Source: an uncultured Lachnospiraceae bacterium (lineage in GTDB: Bacteria; Bacillota; Clostridia; Lachnospirales; Lachnospiraceae). Taken from it: a stretch of 64,000 nucleotides of DNA. The position numbers and the translations under genes were made by a program. Under the pieces are notes generated by a model. The model had not been told where the DNA came from and did not search any database. It worked only from the letters and a program-made list of their open reading frames with translations. The stretch covers positions 1 through 64,000 of the forward strand of contig CAMGCK010000001.1 in assembly GCA_946040795.1 (NCBI GenBank). The letters are read 5' to 3'. Shown piece after piece: positions 55,533 to 64,000 of the stretch (positions within the stretch are counted from its first letter, which is position 1; the number at the start of each line of letters is the position of its first letter).

Positions 55533-57274
55533 GTACTGCAAAAAATCAACATTACAAGGTGAATTCCGCGCCGGAAAGCACACCGGTCCGTCTTCTTCGC
55601 GCAATTGTCATGGCCGTTTTTGCCGGCGCGCGCATTGCCGTTTCCATGACGGAGGGGGTGTGGTTTGCCGCCAATCAGCTGATGGACGATGTCCTGATGG
55701 TGGAATACGCGTTTCCGAAGACTCATTTTCTGAATCCGAATGTGAATTCGCTGGTAAAGAGCATGGGATATCCGCTGTTTCTGGACGTGGTTTCTGTAAG
55801 CCGCGTTCGATACAGCATCTGGATGGGCGTGCTTTGGGTTCTTGCTGCGCTTTTTGTCTACAAGCTCATGAAGAATGTACAAAACAGCCGCATCCCGGCG
55901 CTTCTGGCCTATGTGTATGTGTTGTTTCTTCCGGTCGGACTGGAGGACAGCTGCGGTTTCCGCCTGTATCGAAACGGAATCGTGGATCCGTTTGTCATCA
56001 TGCTGTTTTCACTGACGCTGATGTTCATGCACGAAGCACTGTTTGACCGGCCTTCGCTCACGCGCCAGCTTCTGGCATGCCAGATCGTGGCGGGACTTCT
56101 TCTGACCTTTACCTGTTACATCAAAGAAGACGGTATCTGGATCCTGGCCTGTGAGGCTGCTGCGGCGCTTATTACCATCGTGATCGCAGTGATCCGATAT
56201 ACCGGTGAGAAGCGCGGCGAGCGGGCGTTTTCACTGGCGGTGCTGTGCCTGATTCCGTTCCTGATCTTTGGCGGCGGGACGGCCGCGTACCGGAAGGTGA
56301 ATGAGCACTATTTCGGCGTTTCCGCAATTGAGACCCGGACATCCGGGGAAATCGGCGGCTTCATCTCACGTCTGTACAGAATCAATGCCGCGAGCAGAAC
56401 CTCTGTATACTGGATTCCCGCAAGTGCCATTGAACGGGCGTTTGAGGTGTCGGAAACATTGGCGGAGCATCCGGAACTGGAAGAGTTTATCCTGAAGGAA
56501 ACGGTCTACGGCGATATCACGAAGAAGGGCGTACGAGGCGATGACCTGGGCTGGGGCCTTCGTCATGCGCTGACCGGGACCGGGCTGTGGACAACAGAAA
56601 AGGAAGTCTCGGACTTCTTTGCGGAGGTCAACCGGGAACTGGACGAAGCGTTCCGTGACGGATCGCTGAAAAAGAGTACGAGGATCTCACTTCTGCCATC
56701 GGCGGGAAGCTATTCCTGGCCGGAGATCTGGGATCTGAAGCGTGAGATCACTGCCGGCTACATGGGTGCGGTCGTTCAGAAGGGGTATTATCCGGGAATC
56801 CGGGACCGCCGGTATGCGGAAGCCGCTGCTTATGCGGATGCAACAGAGGCTGCCAAAAAACTGACGCATGAAAAATATCTGGGAAGCTATGAGGAACGCG
56901 CGCTGACGGAGGACCAGCAGGATCTTCAGCCGATCCTGAGCGACATGTTCTACGCCTACGGTGTTCTGAATGTGCTGCTTCTTATATTGTCTCTCTTTGC
57001 AGCCATCGCCTGCATTATCCGGTTCTTTGCAGGGCGGAACAGGAAGAATACACGCGAACTGTTCTTTGGACTTTCTGCGTTCTGTTTCCTGGGCATCAGC
57101 CTGGTATATATGTTCGGCATCAGCTGGTTCTCCCATTTTATCTGGGGAGACGGTGAGATCGACCGCACGATTCTGAATTATTATGCATGCGCGCTTCCGG
57201 CAATCCTGATGTTTGCCTATGGAAGCGGTGTGTGCTGGCTGACGGAGCGTATCCGTAAAGGAGGAAAGAAATGA
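55529..57274 (+). CDS. Polytopic membrane protein, possible GT-C glycosyltransferase
   Basis: A 581-residue protein with about ten membrane helices and a large extracytoplasmic region (about 255-470). Near the N-terminus, MDDVLMVEYA followed by HFLNPNVNSLVKSMGYPLF resembles the first-loop acidic pair of GT-C enzymes that use polyprenyl-phosphate sugars. This is suggestive and not proof. Translation is coupled to the Wzy-like gene and to fchA at both ends. A role in decorating the polymer made by its partner is inference. Confidence 0.6.
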   Translation: MSTAKNQHYKVNSAPESTPVRLLRAIVMAVFAGARIAVSMTEGVWFAANQLMDDVLMVEYAFPKTHFLNPNVNSLVKSMGYPLFLDVVSVSRVRYSIWMGVLWVLAALFVYKLMKNVQNSRIPALLAYVYVLFLPVGLEDSCGFRLYRNGIVDPFVIMLFSLTLMFMHEALFDRPSLTRQLLACQIVAGLLLTFTCYIKEDGIWILACEAAAALITIVIAVIRYTGEKRGERAFSLAVLCLIPFLIFGGGTAAYRKVNEHYFGVSAIETRTSGEIGGFISRLYRINAASRTSVYWIPASAIERAFEVSETLAEHPELEEFILKETVYGDITKKGVRGDDLGWGLRHALTGTGLWTTEKEVSDFFAEVNRELDEAFRDGSLKKSTRISLLPSAGSYSWPEIWDLKREITAGYMGAVVQKGYYPGIRDRRYAEAAAYADATEAAKKLTHEKYLGSYEERALTEDQQDLQPILSDMFYAYGVLNVLLLILSLFAAIACIIRFFAGRNRKNTRELFFGLSAFCFLGISLVYMFGISWFSHFIWGDGEIDRTILNYYACALPAILMFAYGSGVCWLTERIRKGGKK

Positions 57275-57894
57275 TCCGTGATTATGACATTGAAAGCCTG
57301 TTGGAGGCCCTCTCCTCCAAAGATCCGGTTCCGGGCGGAGGCGGCGCGTCCGCGCTTGCCGGTGCGCTTGGTGTTTCTCTCGGGGCGATGGTCATCAGCC
57401 TGACCCTTGGAAAAAAGCGCTATGCCGATGTAGAGGAAGATCTGCAGAGAGATCAGGCGGACTTTGATATGTTCCGCGAAATGTTCCTCCGTCTTTCTGA
57501 AAAGGACGAGGAGGCATTTCTGCCGCTGTCCCGAGCGTATTCCCTGCCGAAGGAGACGGAAGACCAGCGGAAGATCCGGGACGTGGTCATGGAGCAGGCC
57601 TTGTTTGATGCCGCGCTCGTGCCGCTTTCCGTCATGGAAACCGTGGAAGGCGCGCTTCCGGTACTGAAGGATGTGGCGAAAAAGGGCAGCAGGCTTGCAA
57701 TCAGTGATGCCGGCGTGGGTGCGGCATATTTACGCACGGCGCTTACCGGCGCGCGGTATAATGTCCTGATCAATGTGAGATCCATGAAGAATGAAGAACG
57801 CCGGACGCAGCTCATGAACCGCTGCGAGCGTGCGCTGAGAAACGGTACGCGTCTTGCGGATGAAACGGAACAGATCGTGGCGGAGCGGATCTGA
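57271..57894 (+). CDS. fchA: Methenyltetrahydrofolate cyclohydrolase FchA
   Basis: A 207-residue all-helical cyclodeaminase/cyclohydrolase (FTCD-C family) that converts methenyl-THF to formyl-THF or works on formimino-THF. The conserved N-terminal SKDPVPGGGGASALAGALG forms the folate site; GKKRYADVEEDL and SDAGVGAAYL follow. Ribosome binding site aaaggagg. The start overlaps the membrane protein stop, and folD follows after 12 nt, so cyclohydrolase and dehydrogenase are made together. Confidence 0.93.
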   Translation: MIRDYDIESLLEALSSKDPVPGGGGASALAGALGVSLGAMVISLTLGKKRYADVEEDLQRDQADFDMFREMFLRLSEKDEEAFLPLSRAYSLPKETEDQRKIRDVVMEQALFDAALVPLSVMETVEGALPVLKDVAKKGSRLAISDAGVGAAYLRTALTGARYNVLINVRSMKNEERRTQLMNRCERALRNGTRLADETEQIVAERI

Positions 57895-57906
57895 AGGAGA
57901 ACGGAT

Positions 57907-58749
57907 ATGGAGATTTTGAAAGGATCTGCGGTGGCAAAGGCCATCACGGAGAAGGTGCGGGAGCAGATCGCGGACCTTACAGGGCGGAAGCCGCGGCTTG
58001 CCATCGTCCGAGTGGGTGAAGAACCCGGGGATCTGTCCTATGAAGCCGGCGCAAAAAAACGCATGGAAAAAGCCGGTGTGGAGACGGAAGTCCATGTATT
58101 TCCGAGGAATGTGGACAATGCGGAATTTTTAGCGGCGTTTGAAAAGATCAACGGGGATCCGGCTGTAGACGGCATTCTGGTGTTCCGTCCGCTGCCGGCA
58201 CAGATCGATGAAAAAGCGCTGCAGGAAATGATCGATATTGAAAAGGATGTGGACTGTATCAGCCCGCGCAGCATGGAGAAGGTATTTGAAGGCAATTATG
58301 TCAACGCGCCCTGCACACCGCAGGCCGTGCTGGAAATGCTGGATCATGCAGGGGTTTCGCTCAGTGGGAAGAGGGTCACCGTCATTGGCCGGTCGATGGT
58401 CGTCGGCAAGCCTCTTGCCATGATGCTGCTTCAGAGAAACGCCACTGTGACGATCTGCCATTCCAGAACGGCGGATCTTCCGTCTGTCTGCCGGGAAGCC
58501 GATATCCTGGTGGCAGCTGTCGGCCGCGCGCGGATGATCACGGATGTCTATGTCAAAGAAGGCGCTGTGGTGATCGATGTGGGCATCAACACGGATGAAG
58601 AGGGAAACCTCACAGGAGACGTGGACTTTGACAGCACGGCACAGAAGGCGGCGCTTCTGACACCGGTTCCGGGCGGCGTGGGAGCCGTGACGACATCGGT
58701 CTTATTAAAACATGTGACAGAAAGCTACTTCAGGAGGAATGCGGAATGA
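57907..58749 (+). CDS. folD: Methylenetetrahydrofolate dehydrogenase (FolD family, altered cyclohydrolase site)
   Basis: A 280-residue FolD-fold enzyme oxidising methylene-THF with NAD(P). The nucleotide-binding [14 protein letters not shown] and the [15 protein letters not shown] end are canonical. The folate site is not: against E. coli FolD, Lys54 of YVASK aligns with Ala49 (Lys at the next two positions), and Gln98 of VQLPLP is Phe93 (VFRPLP). Tyr45 and Asp116 are kept. Both changed residues are tied to cyclohydrolase activity in the family, so this enzyme may be mainly a dehydrogenase that relies on the adjacent FchA. The stop overlaps dut. Confidence 0.93.
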   Translation: MEILKGSAVAKAITEKVREQIADLTGRKPRLAIVRVGEEPGDLSYEAGAKKRMEKAGVETEVHVFPRNVDNAEFLAAFEKINGDPAVDGILVFRPLPAQIDEKALQEMIDIEKDVDCISPRSMEKVFEGNYVNAPCTPQAVLEMLDHAGVSLSGKRVTVIGRSMVVGKPLAMMLLQRNATVTICHSRTADLPSVCREADILVAAVGRARMITDVYVKEGAVVIDVGINTDEEGNLTGDVDFDSTAQKAALLTPVPGGVGAVTTSVLLKHVTESYFRRNAE

Positions 58750-59180
58750 GTGAGATCCATATTAAATATTTTTCGGATAAAATTGAAAAACTGCAGTACA
58801 TCGGCGGGAAGTCGGACTGGATCGATCTTCGCGCAGCGGAGGAGATCGTGCTGAAAGCCGGTGAGTTCAAGCTGATTCCGCTTGGTGTCGGCATGAAGCT
58901 TCCGGAGGGCTATGAAGCACATGTGGTACCGAGAAGTTCCACTTTCAGGAATTTCGGTGTGATTCAGATCAATTCCATGGGCGTGATCGATGAAACCTAT
59001 TGCGGGGATGAGGACCAGTGGTTTTTCCCGGCATACGCGCTTCGCGACACGGTGATCCATGTGAATGACCGTATCTGCCAGTTTCGTATCATGAAGCATC
59101 AGCCGGAAGTGGTCTTCATTGAAGAAGAGCATCTGGGGACGGAAAATCGCGGCGGATTTGGTTCCACCGGCGTCAACTGA
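58746..59180 (+). CDS. dut: dUTP diphosphatase (trimeric type)
   Basis: A 144-residue dUTPase that removes dUTP and supplies dUMP for thymidylate synthesis, which fits the folate genes upstream. Motif 1 is DWIDLRAAE, motif 2 PRSST, motif 3 [14 protein letters not shown] with the catalytic Asp and stacking Tyr, motif 4 RICQFRI and motif 5 RGGFGSTG. Motif 1 has Trp-Ile where Gly-x is common and motif 3 has Cys for the usual Arg, as in a longer-loop clostridial form. Overlaps folD by ATGA and ends the operon. Confidence 0.9.
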   Translation: MSEIHIKYFSDKIEKLQYIGGKSDWIDLRAAEEIVLKAGEFKLIPLGVGMKLPEGYEAHVVPRSSTFRNFGVIQINSMGVIDETYCGDEDQWFFPAYALRDTVIHVNDRICQFRIMKHQPEVVFIEEEHLGTENRGGFGSTGVN

Positions 59181-59186
59181 CAACAG

Positions 59187-59231
59187 AAAACGGGCCTGCG
59201 GCAATCATGAGATTGATGCAGGCCCGTTTTT
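59187..59231. terminator. Bidirectional terminator between dut and the UDPGP gene
   Basis: A 13-bp stem (59187-59199 with 59218-59231) plus an inner caatc/gattg stem, with A-run and T-run flanks. Confidence 0.92.
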
Positions 59232-59259
59232 ATGGAATGAAACAGCTGTTGTTTCCTGT

Positions 59260-60495
59260 TTACAGTGTCACACCGTTCTTGACAAGAAGCGCCTTTGCGC
59301 TGACGACGGAATCCGTACCCGTCGGATTTTTGATGGGGGCAAATTCGTGGTCGCGCACGATCTCGTAAGGAAGACAGGTATCCATCAGATGGATCATGTC
59401 CAGAATGAGAAGCTCGAACTTATAGCCGTTCGGGGCGTCCGGCTTGACGAAGGTGCCATCGGCATCGAGGTACGGGATCTTCTTTTCCACGATGTGGACC
59501 GGCATGCTTTTTGCGGCGATCTCTTTCAGACGGTCCAGACGGAACATGTAGTTTAAGATGACGCCGAAGTTATAAAGAAGCGTGCCTTTTTCATCCTTCA
59601 GCGTGATCATTTCTTCTGTCATTTCATAGTATTCACAGATGGAGGGATGGCCGTCCTCCAGGCAGAGTACGCCGACACGTTCGTTGGGATCCGCTTTGCG
59701 GACGACCTTTGCGCCGACATCGCAGCCGGAGGAAAGTACCGCGCCGACCCAGCACGGGTCGTTGATGCGCTGGCAGACATTGTCCACTGCAAACGCGGAA
59801 AGGTATTCCACACCGCGGGATTCCATGTCATCCACGAGTCCGGCTTTCTGCATGGAAGAGAACCAGCCGCCGTTTCCGTTCGGGGATACGGCGATGCGGC
59901 CTTTATCTTCCATCAGGATCCTGCCGTCATAACCGACGCAGGGCGCCATGTCCTGCTTGAAGAAACGGATGTGGTCTTTACTGTAGCCGAACATGTCATG
60001 CTCGGTGAAGAAACGGACCGTTTCATCGTGATTGATCTCCGAAGTCATGACATAAAGCGGAACATAAGTGCCGCAGGCGCGGACCACGTCCATGAGATTA
60101 TTGATGAGGCATTCAAAAATATAAAGGTCCCGGGTCTCGCCGATGTTGTACATGCCCTTGGGATGATCAAATCCCAGACGGGTTCCCTGACCGCCTGCAA
60201 GCAGTACGGCGGCGATCTTTCCGTCCTTCAGGGCTTTAAGACCCACCTCGGAGAAAGCTTCTTTTTTCTCTGCGATCTCTTCCACAGTAACCGCGCCAAG
60301 CGGAGAGAAGGTGCCGCGCGCCATGACGTCCGCACCCCGGCGGTATTCGTCCAAAAGGCCAAGCAGTGAGAGATCAATGCTTCCGGCCTGTAGAAGAAGA
60401 GCCTCTTTTTCAGCATCATTCAGTTCCTCATAGCAGCGCAGGATATGTTCCTGACCGTATTTTTTCAGATAATCATATGTCTCCCGGTAGTTCAT
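59260..60495 (-). CDS. UDPGP-family UTP-sugar-1-phosphate uridylyltransferase (UAP1/AGX-like)
   Basis: A 411-residue enzyme of the eukaryotic-type UDPGP fold, not the bacterial GalU or GlmU type. The nucleotide loop is LLAGGQGTRLGFDHPKGM, with VSPNGNGG, FAVDNV and the C-terminal KFELLILDMI as further UDPGP blocks. It makes UDP-GlcNAc, UDP-GalNAc or a UDP-hexose; the sugar cannot be told from sequence. Such an activity would supply donors for the glycosyltransferases in this window. The start follows aggaggt on the minus strand. Monocistronic. Confidence 0.9.
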   Translation of the reverse strand: MNYRETYDYLKKYGQEHILRCYEELNDAEKEALLLQAGSIDLSLLGLLDEYRRGADVMARGTFSPLGAVTVEEIAEKKEAFSEVGLKALKDGKIAAVLLAGGQGTRLGFDHPKGMYNIGETRDLYIFECLINNLMDVVRACGTYVPLYVMTSEINHDETVRFFTEHDMFGYSKDHIRFFKQDMAPCVGYDGRILMEDKGRIAVSPNGNGGWFSSMQKAGLVDDMESRGVEYLSAFAVDNVCQRINDPCWVGAVLSSGCDVGAKVVRKADPNERVGVLCLEDGHPSICEYYEMTEEMITLKDEKGTLLYNFGVILNYMFRLDRLKEIAAKSMPVHIVEKKIPYLDADGTFVKPDAPNGYKFELLILDMIHLMDTCLPYEIVRDHEFAPIKNPTGTDSVVSAKALLVKNGVTL

Positions 60496-60530
60496 AGGGA
60501 CCTCCTAAAAGGAAAAAGATTATTATGGGT

Positions 60531-60559
60531 ATTATATCGACTATGTATTGTAAAGTCAA
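60531..60559 (-). promoter_or_regulatory. Promoter for the UDPGP gene
   Basis: On the minus strand, TTGACT (60554-60559), 17-nt spacer, perfect TATAAT (60531-60536). Confidence 0.85.
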
Positions 60560-60593
60560 GAAAACGGAAGTTGCTGAGTTTGTTAAAAAAATG

Positions 60594-60622
60594 TTGAAAA
60601 ATGCAAATGATTGCGGTATGAT
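60594..60622 (+). promoter_or_regulatory. Promoter for pfkA
   Basis: TTGAAA (60594-60599), 17-nt spacer, TATGAT (60617-60622), the same hexamers as the ispF promoter. Predicted leader about 45 nt. Confidence 0.85.
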
Positions 60623-60674
60623 AAATTCGATTATTGATATTTTTAACTTTGTGATATATACGGAGGTCAAAGTT

Positions 60675-61649
60675 ATGGCAGACAGTGTTAAGACAATTGG
60701 TGTTCTGACAAGCGGCGGTGATGCACCGGGCATGAATGCAGCGATCCGCGCCGTTGTTCGTTCCGGTCTTTCTCAGGGCCTGAAGGTTAAGGGGATCTAT
60801 CGCGGATATGCCGGTCTTCTGAATGAGGAAATCGAGGATATGAATGCTCACAGCGTTTCCGATATCATCGAACGCGGCGGTACGGTTCTTTATACCGCAA
60901 GATGCATGGAGTTCGTTACGCCGGAAGGTCAGCAGAAGGGTGCTGAAATCTGCAGAAAGCACGGTATTGACGGCCTTGTCGTTATCGGCGGTGACGGTTC
61001 CTACAAGGGTGCAGGCAAGCTTGCCGCACTGGGCATCAACACCATCGGCCTTCCGGGTACCATCGACCTTGACATCGCATGCACGGATTACACCATCGGT
61101 TTTGATACCGCTGTAAATACTGCCATGGAGGGTATTGACCGCATCCGTGATACTTCTTCTTCTCACGAGCGCTGCTCCATCATCGAGGTCATGGGCAGAA
61201 GCGCAGGCTACATTGCCGCAGTCTGCGGTATGTCTACCGGTGCAGAAGACATTCTTCTTCCGGAAAACTATGATTACGATGAAGCGAGAATCATCGCTCA
61301 CGTTATTGATGGCTTCAAGAACGGCAAGAAGCATCACATCATTGTCAATGCTGAAGGCGTCGGTGATTCCGAAGGCATGGCAAAGCGCATCCAGGCAGCA
61401 ACCGGCATTCAGACCAGAGCAACGATCCTCGGCCATCTGCAGCGCGGTGGTTCCCCGACCGCAAGAGACCGTTTCATTGCTTCCATGATGGGTGTTAAGG
61501 CAGTCAACCTTCTGCTGGAAGGCAAGTCCAAGAGAGTCGTTGCAATGAAGAACGGCGCACTTGTTGATTATGACATTGAAGAGGCTCTGGCTATGCAGAA
61601 GACCATCGATCCGGAATGGATCAAGGCTTCCAAGCTTCTGACTCGTTGA
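60675..61649 (+). CDS. pfkA: 6-phosphofructokinase (ATP-dependent)
   Basis: The committing step of glycolysis. 324 residues with LTSGGDAPGMNAAI, GGDGSYKGA and PGTIDLDIACTDYTIGFDTA. Gly in GGDGS and PGTID (not PKTID) point to ATP and not pyrophosphate as donor. The usual Asn after TID is Leu; the catalytic Asp is kept. The MGR loop (IEVMGRSAG) is present. The start at 60675 follows ggaggt; the frame opens further upstream but that part covers the promoter. Strongly biased codons. Confidence 0.97.
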   Translation: MADSVKTIGVLTSGGDAPGMNAAIRAVVRSGLSQGLKVKGIYRGYAGLLNEEIEDMNAHSVSDIIERGGTVLYTARCMEFVTPEGQQKGAEICRKHGIDGLVVIGGDGSYKGAGKLAALGINTIGLPGTIDLDIACTDYTIGFDTAVNTAMEGIDRIRDTSSSHERCSIIEVMGRSAGYIAAVCGMSTGAEDILLPENYDYDEARIIAHVIDGFKNGKKHHIIVNAEGVGDSEGMAKRIQAATGIQTRATILGHLQRGGSPTARDRFIASMMGVKAVNLLLEGKSKRVVAMKNGALVDYDIEEALAMQKTIDPEWIKASKLLTR

Positions 61650-61662
61650 TAAAAAGTGACAG

Positions 61663-61693
61663 TTGGCGGGGAGATTTCCCCGCCAATGTTTTT
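61663..61693 (+). terminator. Terminator after pfkA
   Basis: A 10-bp GC-rich stem (61663-61672 with 61677-61686), 4-nt loop, followed by tgttttt. Confidence 0.88.
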
Positions 61694-61781
61694 GCGGCCT
61701 GCAATGAGCGGCTTCTGATGATTGCAGCTCGCGGCAAGGGACGAATGAACCGGTCCCTGCAGGTATTTGGGAGGATACGCC

Positions 61782-62567
61782 ATGAACCAGCTGGCAAAAG
61801 ATATCATGAAATGGCAGAAGCGCTCGTCCAAGCGTCACGAAGACGGTGTTTTCATCGTGGAAGGAATTAAAATGTTCCGCGAGATCCCCGCTGAGCGGCT
61901 GAAGCACATTGTGATATCGGACTCATTTGCTAAACAGAATCAGAAGGAAGTGCGGGAAGCGGAGAAGACCGCAAAGTCCGTGCCCGGATGCACCTTTGAA
62001 GTGATTTCCGATGAACAGTATGCACGTCTTTCCGACACCAAGACCCCGCAGGGCGTTCTGGCTGTCGTGGAAAGCTTCCGTTACAGCGTGGAGGACCTTT
62101 TAAAAGAAAAAGACGGTCTTTATATTCTGCTCGAGAATCTGCAGGACCCGGGCAATCTGGGAACAATTCTGCGTTCCGGTGAGGCTGCCGGCGTGACGGG
62201 CGTGATCATGAACCGTGAATGCGTGGACATCTACAATCCCAAGGTCATCCGCGCGACGATGGGTTCGCTTTTCCGCATGAAATTTGCCATTGCGGACGAT
62301 CTGAAAACAGTCCTTTCAGCGATCCGCGAAAAAGGCGGCAGGAGCTATGCGGCTCATTTAAAAGGGGCTGTGGATTACGATGTTCCGGATTACAGGGGCA
62401 CTACGGCGTTCATGATCGGCAATGAATCACAGGGCCTTTCAACGGCTCTTGCGGACGCCGCAGACGGCTACATCAAGATCCCGATGCAGGGCAAAGTGGA
62501 GTCTCTGAACGCGGCCATGGCGGCCACGATTCTGATGTACGAAGCGGCCAGACAGCGTAAAAGTTGA
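61782..62567 (+). CDS. SpoU-class RNA 2'-O-methyltransferase
   Basis: A 261-residue TrmH-family enzyme with an N-terminal L30-like RNA-binding part and the SPOUT motifs NLGTILRSGEAAGVTG, MIGNESQGLS and IPMQGKVESLNAAMAA. It is a paralogue of RlmB at 11.9 kb with a different N-terminus, so it targets another rRNA or tRNA ribose. Which one is not visible. The start at 61782 follows gggagga. It lies after the pfkA terminator, so it has its own or readthrough transcription. Confidence 0.9.
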   Translation: MNQLAKDIMKWQKRSSKRHEDGVFIVEGIKMFREIPAERLKHIVISDSFAKQNQKEVREAEKTAKSVPGCTFEVISDEQYARLSDTKTPQGVLAVVESFRYSVEDLLKEKDGLYILLENLQDPGNLGTILRSGEAAGVTGVIMNRECVDIYNPKVIRATMGSLFRMKFAIADDLKTVLSAIREKGGRSYAAHLKGAVDYDVPDYRGTTAFMIGNESQGLSTALADAADGYIKIPMQGKVESLNAAMAATILMYEAARQRKS

Positions 62568-62592
62568 CAGAATAATTAAATTGTGATACTAT
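62564..62592 (+). promoter_or_regulatory. Promoter for the SH3/3D-domain protein
   Basis: A perfect TTGACA (62564-62569), 17-nt spacer, TACTAT (62587-62592). The -35 overlaps the stop codon of the methyltransferase gene. Confidence 0.82.
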
Positions 62593-62643
62593 GCAGGTAA
62601 TATTTGTGTAACAAACACGATTTTTAACGTTTTGGAGGATCTG

Positions 62644-64000
62644 ATGTTTCGGAAATTCAAGTACGGAATCGTCGCGATGGCCGGTATTCTGGTCGTCCTT
62701 GTCGTGGCCGGTGTGACCGGTTTCCGTACGAAAAATACAACTGAAGACATGACAGATGCAGAAGCGGCTTCCTTTGGTGTCAGCGATTTTGTGTATAACC
62801 ATCAGGGTAATAACAGCGCGCATGTCAACGAGTTCGGTGTCTCTTATTATGACCCGGAAACAACGACAGACGGTGCGGATTTCCGCCTGGAGAAATCGCC
62901 TTCCGTAGCAGAGGGTGAGTCTCTTTCCGCTGCAGGAAAAGAGTCTTCGGAAACGGAAGAGAGCGTGCAGGAAGAAAATTATTTCGGACTTCGTGCTTAT
63001 TTCAAGAACAAGCTGATCATCGACACGGAAAAGGTCGAGCTTTATCTGAACGTCCGCGAGGAGCCGGACAATGACAGCAAGATCCTGTCAGTCCTGTTCG
63101 CCAACGATGTTGTGACCTATACGGAAAAGGTCGGTCACTGGTATGCCATCGAATGTGACGGTTATATCGGTTATGTCAGTGCGGATTATGTTCTGACGGA
63201 CATGGATGTTTACAATGAACTTGCTGACTCAGTCGCGTATGCGGTCATGGTGGAAAACAGTGAAGCCATGCTGTATGAAAAGCCGGACAATACCGGTGTG
63301 CCCATTCTGGCCGGTCAGAAGGGCGAAGCTTTCCGTACGGTCGGCATGAGCGGAGACTATTATCAGGTGCATGTCATCTCCGATGTGTATGACACTCTGT
63401 ATGTGCACAAGGATGAGGTCCTTTTGTATTACCTGTTCCTCGGTCGCGGAAACGACAATGAAATGGGTGAGGCTTATGAAGCTTATTTTGGCAGCCTGGA
63501 GATCGCGGACAATCTGAAAAAGTCCATAGCCATTAAGGAACAGGCGGAAGAAGAGTGGGCACAGTACGAGTCCTACCTTGCTTCCAGTGAGGAGGAATCC
63601 CGTTCGCTGGAGTCCTCTTATGAAGCAGCATCCATCGCTTCCAGAGAAGCGGCGGAGCAGGCTTACCGGGAGTCTTTGCAGGCGGCGGCTTCTCAGGCGG
63701 CTGCGTCCGGTCAGGCGCGTTACATCGGCCGCATGATGATTACGCATTACTGCCACTGCCAGAAATGCTGCGGTATCTGGGGATCCAATGACCCCAATTA
63801 CGCCGCGCACGGAAGTTCCGGCATGAAGCTGGTATCCGGCTATACGGTATCGGTCAATACCGCTCAGATCCCGTATGGTACCCGCCTTCTCATTAACGGC
63901 AAAGAATATATTGCCGCGGACGATGGTGCCGCATGCGGTGTTGTTGATATCTACATGCAGACGCATGACCAGGCACTGGCATCGGGCTGCTATACCGCAG
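62644..64000 (+). CDS. Secreted SH3- and 3D-domain cell-wall protein (3' end outside window)
   Basis: The frame is open from ATG 62644 (site ggagg) to the window end, 452 codons without a stop. Basic start MFRKFKYG and a hydrophobic helix (about 8-26) act as a signal or anchor. An acidic Ser/Glu linker follows, then two SH3b-like domains (about 125-185 and 195-260), a long Glu/Ala/Ser coiled coil (about 290-360) and a 3D domain beginning MMITHYCHCQKCCG with GTRLLINGKEYIAADDG and VDIYMQTHDQAL. 3D domains share the double-psi barrel of MltA/expansin-type enzymes, and such proteins remodel peptidoglycan or bind it. Only the last part of the 3D domain is missing. Confidence 0.88.
   Translation, partial: MFRKFKYGIVAMAGILVVLVVAGVTGFRTKNTTEDMTDAEAASFGVSDFVYNHQGNNSAHVNEFGVSYYDPETTTDGADFRLEKSPSVAEGESLSAAGKESSETEESVQEENYFGLRAYFKNKLIIDTEKVELYLNVREEPDNDSKILSVLFANDVVTYTEKVGHWYAIECDGYIGYVSADYVLTDMDVYNELADSVAYAVMVENSEAMLYEKPDNTGVPILAGQKGEAFRTVGMSGDYYQVHVISDVYDTLYVHKDEVLLYYLFLGRGNDNEMGEAYEAYFGSLEIADNLKKSIAIKEQAEEEWAQYESYLASSEEESRSLESSYEAASIASREAAEQAYRESLQAAASQAAASGQARYIGRMMITHYCHCQKCCGIWGSNDPNYAAHGSSGMKLVSGYTVSVNTAQIPYGTRLLINGKEYIAADDGAACGVVDIYMQTHDQALASGCYTA

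Noticed and set aside
60492..61907. A 471-codon minus-strand frame opposite pfkA
   Set aside because: pfkA is certain, with promoter, ribosome binding site and terminator on the plus strand. The antisense frame has no start signals or domains.
1..64000. tRNA or rRNA genes, prophage or integrated elements, insertion sequences
   Set aside because: No tRNA-like cloverleaf with CCA end, rRNA signature, integrase, transposase or phage structural gene was seen on either strand. Intergenic gaps are too short for an unseen rRNA.

Overview
This window reads as chromosomal DNA of a Gram-positive Clostridia-type Bacillota, most likely a Lachnospiraceae-like anaerobe. The evidence is the ylxM-ffh-rpsP-khpA-rimM-trmD order, an hprK-murB-rapZ-whiA-crh block, a mraZ-led division and cell-wall cluster, fchA next to folD, strong Shine-Dalgarno sequences and sigma-A-type promoters with 17-nt spacers. 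I see no rRNA, tRNA, CRISPR array, prophage or insertion sequence. Almost all of it is dense, co-oriented core genome. The species is not identifiable from the sequence alone.

Layout. 1-8600: a CE7 acetyl esterase (minus strand) ending inside a 63-bp tandem repeat, then deoB, a DUF4091/GH123-like hydrolase and an EamA transporter, a GH42 beta-galactosidase, a nested palindromic intergenic element, and nudC (minus). 8.7-15.6 kb: an ispF-cysE-cysS-mrnC-rlmB-HAD-GH42 operon with Bacillus-like synteny. 15.6-17.7 kb: topA under its own promoter. 17.7-32.3 kb: a very long, tightly packed operon-like run from ylxM to nnrD. It covers protein targeting, ribosome and tRNA maturation, carbon-catabolite control (HprK and a Crh-like HPr), wall precursor synthesis (murB, rapZ), whiA, rarA, two aminopeptidases, maf and nnrD. 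32.4-36.7 kb: an M14 peptidase, an Fe-S aldo/keto reductase and degV.

36.9-45.4 kb: a surface-glycan locus with one short GT2-like protein and two large two-domain GT2 glycosyltransferases, then vanW, a DUF1292 gene and ychF on the minus strand. 45.6-54.1 kb: a compact dcw cluster, mraZ-rsmH-ftsL-PBP-mraY-murD-ftsQ-ftsZ, with MraZ-type repeats around its promoter; ftsW, murG, murC, murE and murF are absent from it. 54.1-59.2 kb: a Wzy-like polymerase and a polytopic membrane protein run straight into fchA-folD-dut. 59.2-64 kb: a eukaryotic-type UDP-sugar pyrophosphorylase (minus), pfkA, a SpoU-class methyltransferase, and the beginning of a secreted SH3/3D-domain protein cut off by the window end.

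The points most worth a second look are a WhiA lacking most of its first LAGLIDADG-like half, a Crh-like HPr with Asp at the His15 position beside HprK, an IspF with a CX2CX2CX2C tail, and a FolD that has lost two residues linked to cyclohydrolase activity and sits next to the dedicated cyclohydrolase FchA. No clearly new multi-gene defence or mobile system is visible.
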